NCBI GenBank assembly: GCA_027943245.1
Contig: JANDJZ010000454.1
Coordinates: 1 to 35,101 of the forward strand
Source: Acanthamoeba sp. SK_2022b
Taxonomy: Eukaryota > Discosea > Longamoebia > Acanthamoebidae
Direction of reading: 5' to 3'
Length of the DNA: 35,101 bases
The notes under the pieces were generated by a model. It ran no database searches. It worked only from the letters and a program-made list of their open reading frames with translations, and had not been told where the DNA came from. Positions 21,401 through 31,532 of this stretch are shown here, one piece after another (the stretch's first letter is position 1; each line of letters begins with the position of its first letter). The position numbers were made by a program, and so were the translations under genes.

Positions 21401-24400
21401 CCAACGGAAACCACCTCGCCGCGCTCAACCGAAGTAAGCCCCCACCCCACTCCTGATGTTTTCCTTTGCGCCAGGATGATAACGTACCGCCGCCTCTGTC
21501 GTTGCCAACAGTGGTGCTGCCGAACGAGGAAACGAGACGACGTATCCTCAGCACGCTGGTGAGCGTCACAGCCGACGGCGACTACGTCAGTTCGCTGCGC
21601 GGATGCGTGCAGGACGGCTACCTATGCTCCAATGTTGGCAACTGCTCCGGAGGCGTGTGCTCCTGCCCGCCCACGCGTACCGGCGCGTACTGTGAGATGG
21701 ACGCGAGCTCCGGTGGGGACAGCCTCAGCACCGGCGCCGTCATTGGCATCGTGCTGGGCATCGTGCTGCCGCTGGTCTGCTGTGTCATCCTCGGTCTCGT
21801 CGCTCTCGTCATCCTCGTAGGGCTCTATGGCCGCCGTCGCAAGGTACTCGCCTCTCGTCCCAGCCTTGGCCGCGCCCAGGGACGTGAGCGGGCTCACCGT
21901 GGTGCGGGCGCGCTCTTAGAATGAGGATTGGCTGGTGGACACCAACGAGATCGAGCTCGGCGAGGTGCTGGGGACGGGCGGTTACGGCGAAGTGCGCAAG
22001 GCAATCTGGCGCGGCACCGAGGTGGCGGTCAAGACCATGCTCGCAGTGAACGCCACGAGCGAGATGAGAAGCGCCTTTGTGGAGGAGGTGCGGGTGATGA
22101 CGACCCTGCGCCATCCGCACGTCGTTCTCTTCATGGCCGCGTCCACCAAGCCGCCCAAGCTGTGCATCGGTTCGCGCCTCCTTTCTCACTCCTCGCGTAG
22201 CCCGATCAACCGTTCTACTCACTTACTCTCTGAGTGGGATCCACACAGTGATGGAGCTGATGTCTCTGGGGTCCCTCTATGGTACTTGCGACTCCCTGCT
22301 CCACCACTCTGCTTCAAGGCCTGCCTCCCTTACCTCTTCCCCATGCGCAGACGTCCTGCACAACGAGCTCATTCCAGACATTCCATTCGCCCTTCGTATG
22401 AAGATACTGCGACAGGCCGCCAAGGGGATGTACTTCCTCCACTCCTCCGGTACGGTGGCTTCCTCATCCCTCTCGCTCTCGAATTCGTCAGCCCAGTGAG
22501 CCACAGGGATAGAAGAGTGAAATCCGTTTTCGTTGGTGGTGGTGGCGGTGGGGTCTGGTGCGACACCAGGCATCGCGCACAGGGACCTGAAGTCGCTCAA
22601 CCTGCTGCTCGACGCCAAGTGGAACGTCAAGGTGTCGGACTTTGGGCTCACGCGGTTCAAGGAGCACATCAGGCGCAACCAACACGAGCAGCTCATGCAG
22701 GGCGGGAGCATCCACTGGACCGCGCCCGAGGTCCTCAACGAGTCCTCCAACATCGACTACGAGACGGCCGACGTTTACAGCTTCGGCATCATCCTCTGGG
22801 AGGTCCTAACGCGCCTCGACCCCTTCGCGTCCATGAGGTAAGCGTCGGCCTGCCCTGGGTGGCAGTCGCTGCTGACGCCCACACGCCCTTGCTGTGCATT
22901 CGCTCACGTGACTCACCCCGATTTGTGTATGGCTGCGCATATGGCACAGTCCGGCAGCGGTGGCCGTGGCCGTGCTGCGCGACAACCTGCGGCCCGAGAT
23001 CCCGAGCGATGCTCCCGAGGACTACGCGGCCCTGATGAAGAACGCATGGGACACCGACCCCACGATGCGGCCCAAGTTCCTGGAGATCATGACGCGATTG
23101 GACTCCATGGCCGAGCGGGGCTCCAGCACCACCGGGCACGGGTCGTGGACGACGAGCAGCGGCACCGGGGGCAACCCGTCCGTGCTCGGCTCGCACGCGA
23201 GCACCAACTCCAACTCGAGCCACTCCTCGGACAGGGCGCGCCGGGGGGCGGGTCTGGGCGCTCGTGCGCCCACCGGGGAGATGGCGATCGTGTTCTCGGA
23301 CATCGTCAAGGCCATGGCCCTGTGGGAGCACAACCCCGAGGCCATGAAGGACGCCACTCTCGCGCACAACTCCCTCCTTCGCGCTTCCCTCCTCCAGTTC
23401 GATGGCTACGAGGTCTCCTTCTTCAAGTTCGTGCCACCCCCCCTTTTCCCCTATGCTACACGACCCTCACTGCATGGCGGTCGCTAACGAGTACTGGGCG
23501 TGACAGAGATGGAAACAACGGCGAAGGTGCCATGTGTGCGGCGTTTCAAACTGCCGACAGCGCCATGGAGTGGTGCATGCACGTCCAGACCGAGCTCCTT
23601 CGCGTCGACTGGCCCCAGCAACTCCTCACCCACCCGGCCGCGGCCGAAGAGTGGGGCGACGTCGACGATCGCGTCATCTTCAAGGTGGGCCCACCCGCTC
23701 CGTTGTTCAGGCCTGCCGCCCTTCTCCGACGACTGATGATGTTGGGTGGTGTGGTTGGGGGGGGAATAATCCAGGGACCGCGCGTGAGGATGGGCGTGCA
23801 CGTGGGCGAGCCCCGCCGAGTGGCCGACCCGATGACGAGGCGAATCGAGTTCACCGGGCCCGTAGTGAACACGGCCGCGCGCATCACGACGCTGGCCCAC
23901 GGTGGGCAGGTGCTGGTCTCCGAGGCGACGTGGAGCAAGGTCAGGGAGAGCGCGCTGGCCAAGGAGCGCAACCGGCTGGCGTGCGTCGGCAAGTTCGAGA
24001 TGCCCGACAGCCCCGAGGGCACACGGCTGTACGAGCTGCGCACGAGGACCCTCGAGGGCCGTTTCTTCGGCGGGTTGGGGGCGGCCAAACTCAACGCCGC
24101 GCCCGCGAGCGATCGGAGCCGGGAGGACCTCGACGAGGACGCGGACTCCCTGAACAGCGGCGAGATCGAGCACCTCACACAGGTCGGCGATCCCATGGAA
24201 AAGGAAGACGCCTTCCTCGCCTCAGCCAACCTGTGTCGGTGCGGTCACCGCCTCCCTCTCCACACACCTCATGCCGTGTGTGCGGAACGCTGACCAACCT
24301 CGGCGCGCAGGTGGATCATCGATTACAACGAGATCCAGGTGGGCAAGCAGGTGGGCATGGGCAGCTATGGCCTCGTGAACCACGGCCGGTGGAAGGGCAT

Positions 24401-25426
24401 CGAGGTGGCGGTCAAGCGCTTCATCAAGCAGAAGCTCACCGAACGTCGCCTGCTCGAGTTCCGCGCCGAGATGGCCTTCCTCTCGGAGCTGAACCACCCC
24501 AACGTGGTCATGTTCATCGGTATCTCTTCTCTATCACATCACAGCGCTTTCCCTCTGACTTTTGTGTTGTGTTGTGTGTGATATGAACGATGAACGACTA
24601 ATCTTGCGGTGTGATCGGAAAGGCGCGTGCGTCAAGAAGCCCAACCTGTGCATCGTGACCGAGTTTGTGCAGCAGGGCAGCCTGCGCGACATGCTGGCCA
24701 ACCGCAGCGTCAAGCTACCCTGGCTGCAACGGCTGTCCATGCTCCGCTCCGCGGCCCAGGGAGTCCACTACCTGCACAGCCTCCAGCCGACCGCCGTCAT
24801 TCACCGAGGTTCGATGCATGCGCCACCGCCGCCTCACGCTTGGCTCGAGCGAGACCCAGCAAACGCTGATCCTCGTCGTATCCCTTTCCCCTCTCCCACT
24901 CTGAAGACCTCAAGTCGTCGAACCTGCTGGTCGATGAGAACATGAACATCAAGGTGGCCGACTTTGGGTTTGCGCGACTCAAGGAGGAGAACGCCACCAT
25001 GACCCGCTGCGGCACGCCCAGCTGGACGGCGCCGGAGATCATCCGCGGCGAGCGGTACTCGGAGAAGGCCGACATCTACTCGTTCGGCATCATCATGTGG
25101 GAAGTCCTCGCGCGACGCACTCCCTTCGCTGGCTTGTACGCGCCTCCTCCTCCCCCACGCATGTTGAGCACGATGCAGTGGCGAGTGCTCGTGGATGCTG
25201 ATCCATTGGTGGTGGGGGATGGCACAGGAACTTCATGGGCGTGTCGCTGGACGTGCTGGAGGGCAAGCGTCCGCAGGTGCCGGGCGACTGTCCGGACGCG
25301 TATCGGAAGATGATGAGCCGCTGCTGGCACGCCAAGCCGGAAAAGCGCCCCGACATGGCCGACGTCGTAGCCTTCCTCTCCCAGCAGACTGGCGGCGATG
25401 GCCTCCTCATCTCCGATATGGCCTAG
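18490..25426 (+). CDS. Receptor with two PstS-like ectodomains, EGF-like knot, TM, TKL kinase, class III cyclase and second TKL kinase
   Basis: The start at 18490 gives a signal peptide (core WLLVVLLALVHL). The ectodomain has two phosphate-binding-protein-like modules: about 18700-20110 (VTSWNDSAI) and about 20195-21580 (ISKWNDAAI, WPISSYFYMLIAK). A six-cysteine EGF-like motif follows (about 21600-21700, spacing C6C5C4C1C8C), then one membrane helix (about 21730-21825) and a GRRRK stop-transfer. Kinase 1 (about 21935-23110) has LGTGGYGEV, VAVK, HRDLKSLN, DFG and WTAPE. The cyclase domain (about 23280-24050) has VFSDIV, a LWEHNPEAM helix and the N-x3-R pair in GPVVNTAARI. It most resembles fungal adenylyl-cyclase-type class III domains. 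Kinase 2 (about 24310-25400) has VGMGSYGLV, VAVK, HRDLKSSN split by an intron, DFG and WTAPE. Length is roughly 1,650 residues. It is probably a plasma-membrane sensor; ligand and cyclic nucleotide are unknown. The kinase, TM and cyclase calls are firm. The short exon at about 18600-18645 is uncertain. Confidence 0.92.
20637..20730. repeat. TTG-rich microsatellite (TTGTTGTTTG units) in an intron
   Basis: A run of TTG with a nested longer period (TTGTTGTTTG repeated about five times, with a variant containing GCTG). It lies in an intron of the receptor gene immediately upstream of the exon starting RNLGLDLP. It is T-rich on the sense strand and may serve as an extended pyrimidine tract. Confidence 0.9.
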
Positions 25427-25570
25427 CCTGCCTCGGTTGTTGCCCTCCTTGACACACTTGGGAAAACAAGAGAAAGAGAAGAAAATGGGAAAGAAACTTC
25501 ACAAAGAAGCCACACAAGACTGGAGGGGCAGGTAGACGTGCTTGTGGTGGGGCCAGAGGCGGAGCGGCTG

Positions 25571-26756
25571 ATGGATGTACTGTCTGCCCCTCTGGTCCCC
25601 GCCTCCACCGACAGCCGCAAGGAGGCACCGGGCGCTTTTGCCACTTCCCTCCGGTTCGAAGTACTGCACCTCCCCCTGGCTGCAGCCGGCTTGGTTAGCG
25701 GCAAACCGAGAGCTTGGTGGTGTAGGGCATGGGCCGACGGGTGAGCAGGGCGCTGGTGCTGCTTGACGGGTCCAGGCTTGATCTGCACTTCCACACAGTA
25801 GAAGGTGCAACCTCTCTCCTGTGCACGCGAGAACTGCTCCCCCTGCTTACCGCTTTCGGTACCAGGGGATTTGTCAGACCCGTACCTGCTATCCGCTCTG
25901 CGATCGACAAGTCCCTTCTGTGGCGTGATCGTCACCTACACAGAAGGGAGCGAGGAGAGCCTCAAGCAGGCCGAACCGCTGGTCCAGCAGTGCTTACCCC
26001 TCCCCACCTCTCCACTGACCTATGTTGGCCGGGCGTTTATCCTAACACGTGTGCCCGCTTCGCCACAGGCTGGTCAGCCGAAAGCTGCGACCGAGACAGC
26101 AGACAGCCAAAGACCACCGCCGCGACGAGGAGAGGTGCACATGCGGAGCGCACCACCAGGAGAGGTGCTCCTTCCTGTCCGCCTCGCCCACCGGAACCCT
26201 CCGCCTGCTGATATCGTCATGGGGATCGCGTGACAGCGCTGATGGCATCGAAGCTGCTCTGGCCGAGGCGCTGGCGGAGCCCTCGCTCGAGTGGAAGATC
26301 GGGCCGGGCCTCCTGGTCGGAGTGGACTTGGGAATTACCATAGCGCTCCCTCCCCTGCCGCCCCTCCTCCCGTTCTCCTCCCTTTCCTCCTTCTCCCCCA
26401 TCGATGTCGCCGTGAAGGAGGCGATGTCCAACGCCAGGGAGACCAGCGCCAGGCTCATGAAGCGAGCAGTGGAGATCATGGAACCCTTCCGCTCCATCCC
26501 CAGGTAGCTATCTCCTCGTGTGGCCTTCGAGTGTGTTGGTGGACTTTATTCGCATCAACTGTGACGACGCTGCTGTGCGTGGTGCAGGAGGGTGGGTGAT
26601 CGGGAAGCGGGGTCGGCGTTGGGCATCTACGAGTGGGCGGTGGACCTTCACGCCCAGCTGCACCCAGAGGGGCCTAGCATCCCCCTGGCAGCGTTGCCGT
26701 CCCTGCTCGGCGAGCACAGCCCCCGCGATACAGAAACGTTCCGGGGCTCAGCCTAA
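25571..26756 (+). CDS. Unrecognised multi-exon gene, 5' end uncertain
   Basis: I do not recognise the product. The best-supported coding parts are three. The first is an exon reading DLSDPYLLSALRSTSPFCGV and VTYTEGSEESLKQAEPL (about 25868-25991). The second is a long exon (about 26070-26504) with a Cys/His cluster (CTCGAHHQERC), LRLLISSWGSR, a Leu/Pro-rich hydrophobic segment (LPPLPPLLPFSSLSSF) and a helix (VKEAMSNARETSARLMKRAV). The third is a last exon reading LGIYEWAVDLHAQLHPEG and ending at TAA 26754-26756. Upstream, VLLDGSRLDLHFHTVEG (about 25755-25805) and a frame from ATG 25571 look coding, but I could not join them without a very small intron. The start is therefore provisional and could lie at 25485 or elsewhere. 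The hydrophobic segment is too proline-rich for a confident membrane helix. The gene converges on PP4R3 with 222 bases between the two stops. Confidence 0.45.
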
Positions 26757-26805
26757 GGTCGACCTGAGGCAAGGAACACCATCCACAAGGGTGCGAGCAG
26801 AGGCG

Positions 26806-26811
26806 TTTATT
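26806..26811 (-). terminator. Poly(A) signal AATAAA for PP4R3
   Basis: AATAAA on the minus strand, about 168 bases beyond the PP4R3 stop codon and only about 50 bases from the stop of the convergent gene. The two transcripts probably overlap at their 3' ends. Confidence 0.5.
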
Positions 26812-26978
26812 CGTCCCCTCCGCTGACTCATGGAGAGCGGAGGAGCTTAAATACAAAACAGGGCCTCCCAGAAGAGCTGGAGCGGGGTAGAATGGAGTGG
26901 AGGGAGGAGTCGAGAGAGGGGGGAGGGGGAAGGAGGCGTGGTGGAGTGGGGGGAGGAAACCTTCCTTCGCGCCCACTA

Positions 26979-29223
26979 CTACGAATCGGAGGTGGAGATC
27001 TTGGGAAGTTTGGGGGATTGGATGGAGAACTTGAGCCGTTTCGAGTCTCGTTCTTTGTCCTCCGCCTTCGTCGCCCCGTCCGAGTCCCCGCTTCCTCCGC
27101 TCTCTTTCGTCTCCTTGGCGGCGCCCTCGCCCTCCTCGCCGCCGTCGTCTTCGTCCTCGTCGCCGTCGTCGTCGCCACCTGTTGATGCTGGAGGTTCGGT
27201 GACGGAGGAATTGGACTTGTCCTCCTCCGACGCCGCCGGGCCGCTATGGTTGGTCGCGTTCTCTCTCTTCCGCTTCTTGGTGGGATCGTTCGCTTCCGCC
27301 CCGTTTTCGTCGTCCCTCGATGGCGGCGATTTGTGGTCCTGCTGCGCTTCCTTCCCTTGGCGGGCCTTCTTCTCGCCCTCCTCTTCCTCCTCCTCGCTCT
27401 TGTCCTTCCCCTTTTCCTCCTCGTCGTCCTCGTACGACACCAGCCCCTTGGGCTCCTCTTCGTCGTCGTCATCGCCAAAGAAATAGCTGTCGTCCACGTC
27501 ATCCCCAGCCGCCCTCTGTGGCGACCTGTTGGCAACAAAATAATTAAAAAAATAAATGAAAAATAAAAATAAATGAAAATAAAAACGCACGACAGTCGGT
27601 CAATCGATCCCGCACAGAGACAGGGGGGGCTGCCGGACACGTACTTGGTGGGCCCAGAGAAGACCTTGTTGGTGTTGTCGTCGTAATCCTTGTTCTGCTC
27701 GTACTTGAGCTGGAGCAGCTTGAAGGTCTCCACGTAGTCGACCTCCTTGAAGATGTCAGAATAGTTTTCGACCACGTGCTTGAGCAGCGATTTGATGTTC
27801 TCCTGCAGCAGAAGGAGAAGGAGGAGGAGGAGGGTGAGGCCGCGTGTATGTCGAGGGGAGGGAGAGAGAGCACGGCGTTGCCCGAGGAAGAGGAGTGGTA
27901 CCTTGCGGATGTAATCGAAGAGCTCGAGCACGGCCGAGTTGATGAGGTTGTACTTCTTCCCGTTGGCAACGAAGAGCTGCACGATCGGGTCGAACAGCTT
28001 GAACTTCATGATGTGCCGATTGTAGAAGTCGTCCTTCGCCGCCACTATCGCCCGGAAGAACCTCAGCGCCGCTGCACAACGCACGTGTGGCGGGTGAGTG
28101 TGCGAGCAATGGGGAGGCCCGGCTGTCTGTCGCTTGGGGGGGGAGGCGCGAGGCGGCAGGCTGTACCGAGGGCGACATGCTTGGGCTGGGCGCTGGAGAG
28201 GAGTTTGGAGACCTTGGCGGCGATGTTGTTGCCCAGCGTGAAGTACTTGATGTGGTAGCCGTGGTGTTGGCAGCAATAAGCCAGCAACTCGCATAGCTCC
28301 TGCCTGCGCGCGGGCCTCAGCTCGGCCTCGGCCGGGGTGATGGCGTCCGTCTTGTCGACGTCCATGATCGGCGCCATCAGCCCCTTCATGAACATCTGGT
28401 AGAAGAGCGTCAAGAACTTCTCCTTGTCGGGCGTCTGCCAACGCCATGCCCACCCCCCGAAGTCAGACACGGAGCGAACAAGTGTCGACAGATAGAGAGA
28501 GAGAGAGCGGGAGATGAAGAGCGATGGGCGGGAAGACGGCAAGGGGAGGCTTCACCTCCTCCATGGTCTCAGTGTCGACCAGAATTCGGACGACCTCCAC
28601 AAACTGGGAGAGGAGGCCGATGTCGGTCTCGAGGAGTACTCGGTCGACGAGCTTGTGGAACAGCGGGTATTCGGGCCTCTGCGCCATGAGGAACTCCCTG
28701 AAGTGCACGGGATCGTGCGAGAGCACGTTGTTCACCAGGTCGGCACTGCGACGGGAAAAGAGAGAAAGGGCAGAGAGAGCGAGAGAGAGACGTCAGCGGG
28801 AGGTCTTCCGTTGGTGCACGCAGTCGTGTGGACGTGAGCGCGCGCACCAGCTGAGCCGAATCTTGATGTTGGGCTCCGCGAGCGCGGTCTCGAAGATCTC
28901 GAACATGCCGTACTTGGCCAACGCTCTGCACAAACAAGAGGAGGGGGGTGAAGGAGTGTGTCAAGAGGCAGAACGAGCCATGGGACAATACGACGCGAAG
29001 CGAATGGGGAGCGGTGCACGTACTGGTAAAAGTCGCGCTGCTGGGGGAGCTGCAGGTTCTTGGCCAGGGAACAAAACTCTTGAAGAAAGCCCAGCAAGTC
29101 AACCAGCTCCTCCTTCGTTGCCGTCTTGAACTTTGAAAATCTGCCGAGAGCGCGGGAACGAGAGGTGATGTGTGAATACCCAACAACGGGGCGACACGAC
29201 TTGGCGTTGGCCACTTGAAGAGG

Positions 29224-29310
<87 letters not shown>

Positions 29311-31033
29311 GGTGGAGTGACGTACAACTCGGTGAGGAAGGTGGTGTCTTTGTACAGGTGATCCACAATCTCCACGTTGTTGAAATAAATTATCGAATTG
29401 ATGGTCGCGAAGGTCATGTCGTCGAGGAGCCTGGGCAGGATGACGTCCTTCAGGTACTGGATCCTGAAGGTCTGGTGAATCTTCTTGAGGATGTCGGCGT
29501 TTCGGATGGGCACGACTTCCTTGAAAACGACGCTGTTCTGGAGGTACTTGCGATGCTCCAGCTTGGGCGACACCTCGGGATCGTCTGATCAATGTCGAAT
29601 CAAGTCAGTACGTCAGACCGGTCCACGACGTGAAAGACAAAGACATCAAAGTGACGGGATTGGGGTGAACGTACATTCCAACGCTCCGACTGAGGTCATA
29701 TAGTTCTGGTCGTTGAACATCGTCTCCATCAAGTTGGGGTCATTGAGCAGGACTGGCGTTTCCAAGCACGAAATGCCCACGGCGTTAGCTTGCATTCATT
29801 GGCGAAAGGTGTAGTATTGCTGTGCGGGACCGGGAGGGGAGGGGAGGGTTGGGCTTACCGAGATTCTTGAAAATGTTGAACATGAGGTGAAGCTGTTGCT
29901 GGTTGCCCGATTCCTCGATCACTTTGAACAGCTCGATGAGCTTCGTCAAATAGCCCTGCGGAGAATGAAGGATGAGCAGCCTGTAAAGCGCCTGATGGAA
30001 GAAGTGGGATCTGTGGAGAGAAGAGAAGAGAAAGGAGGCACGAACTTGCGTGGCGACAGAGTTGGCCAGTCGCTCCTTCATGTGGGAGTTGTGTTCGCCA
30101 TCAAACACGCCGTTCATCTTCTGCAAGTTGCTGAGGTTGGCGGGCGGCAGCTTGACCCCACTGAAGTAGCTTTCTTCTTTGCACGGGTGGGAACAACCAA
30201 GGCGTGCGTTAGATCAGTCACAACTCCCTGGCACCCAAAAACGTTGCGACGTCGTCTGCCACATAGTCATAGTGTTCGCGCACCGGTACCTTCCTCTGTG
30301 ACCACCTCCTCTGAGGACTCGGAAGGATTTCTGCCTTGCACAGCACAGATTTGCTCCCTGCAATGCAAAATAAAAGCGACGCGAAATGAATGCCAAATTT
30401 AGCGTTCAGACATTTAGGTGCAAGAAGAGAGTGCGGGTCTACATACCACACCTCCTTGCAGCCTTGCTCCTCCTGAAAGCTCAGGGCGAGATCGAGCCCT
30501 GACTCAGGCTCTTGCCACACGATAAGAGTGTCTTGAAGAAAGGAGGCCGGGACAGAGATTTTGATTTGAGTATAATTGGCCCACGAGCGCGCAGTGATTG
30601 AAGCAATCAAGCGATTGAAGCTGTCAGCGTACCTTGCTGAAGCTGGTAGATGTCCTCGGTCTGGATCTTTGATTCGAGAATGATCTCGCCTCCCTTGTCC
30701 TCCGATTTAACGATGAGAGCAAGAGCATCAAATCCCTGTTCGAACAGAGAACCCGCACCGAATGAGAAAGCAGTAGATCGGAGAAGAAGCCCAACGAAGA
30801 AAAGCAAATGAGAATTAAAGGACAGAGATGAGCCCATGACACAGGAAAAGAAGAAATCGCTCTGGATTATTAAGATGGAGGCCGGTTGTCTGAGTGAGAC
30901 ATGAGCTTACCTCGTGGTGAACACAGGCAACGTGACCCGTGCCAACGTCGTCCCACTGACCCTCATCGTTCAACTTATAAACCTTCACCCGTCGCCGCGT
31001 GTTCTTATCACCAGATGATTTGTCGGAATTCAT
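26979..31033 (-). CDS. Serine/threonine-protein phosphatase 4 regulatory subunit 3 (SMEK/PP4R3)
   Basis: Regulatory and targeting subunit of the PP4 phosphatase complex, which acts in DNA-damage response and signalling, mainly in the nucleus. The start MNSDKSSGDKN at 31033 leads into the EVH1-like domain (RRRVKVYKLNDEGQWDDVGT, then DTLIVWQEPESGLDLALSFQ). That domain ends in the family pattern GCKEVWEQICAVQG (about 30430-30340). The SMK-1/armadillo-type helical body follows (about 30170-27650), with FNDQNYMTSVGALEYDPEVS, RNADILKKIHQTFRIQYLKD, LAKYGMFEIFETALAEPNIK and FFRAIVAAKDDFYNRHI, all close to the animal proteins. The last exon is acidic (YFFGDDDDEEEPKGLVSYED), then Lys/Glu/Asp-rich with a KKRKRE nuclear-localisation-like motif, ending at TAG 26979-26981. 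Exons are short and introns carry microsatellites. Family identity is very secure. Confidence 0.95.
29225..29309. repeat. Compound (TG)n(AG)n microsatellite in a PP4R3 intron
   Basis: About 32 TG units run directly into about 11 AG units. On the PP4R3 sense strand the order is (CT)n then (CA)n. The TG part is an alternating purine-pyrimidine run of the kind that can form Z-DNA. It is the longest simple repeat in the window. Confidence 0.98.
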
Positions 31034-31532
31034 GACGATGTGTCCTCTGCCGCCTCGCGATTCTTCAATGTCGAATCAAAAGTTGTGTGATGTAAGGGGC
31101 GAGGTGAATAATTAAAGCATCCAACCCTTCCTCCCTCAATTGCTTCGTCCCGGCAGGTTCCTCTTACGCGCTGGAATAAATAAATTGCCTCCAAGAAAGT
31201 AAATCAGCTGCCCAAAAGAGGTGAGGCGGCACGAAGGAGGGCGAGGAAAATGAAGCGAGGAGATGGATCCTTGATGAAGGCAGCGGAGGCGAAAGGCTGG
31301 GGTTGGCGCGAAAGTGCAACAGCCACCCAGAGCCCTGCCGGAAACAGCGTGCCAGGAATAGCCCCTCCCGCCCTGCCTACCAAAACCGGACCACGGGAGA
31401 GAGAGATAAAAGAAAAAAACTGCAAAAAGAACAAAATGTGTGTGTGATGTTGTGTGGCGATTTTAAACAGGTAAAAACTAGTAACAGAGACCTCCCCTCC
31501 CCACTATGCATTCTATGGCCTCCTTGCAGCGC
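31034..31532. other. Intergenic region between PSMB2-type gene and PP4R3, no gene seen
   Basis: About 500 bases between two minus-strand genes. It should contain the 3' untranslated region of the proteasome gene and the promoter of PP4R3. It has AT-rich patches (AATAAATAAATT at about 31173 and others) and a short GA run at about 31400. The AATAAA here is on the plus strand, so it serves neither gene. No recognisable coding frame. Confidence 0.5.

Noticed and set aside
23534..24586. Plus-strand open frame of 350 codons within the cyclase region
   Set aside because: A frame-shifted shadow of the cyclase and kinase 2 exons; the Arg/Gly/Pro composition fits GC-rich coding DNA read out of frame.
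26828..28453. Long minus-strand open frame of 541 codons
   Set aside because: It reads PP4R3 exons and introns in a wrong frame; the composition is Arg/Pro/Ser shadow, and the true frames give conserved PP4R3 sequence.
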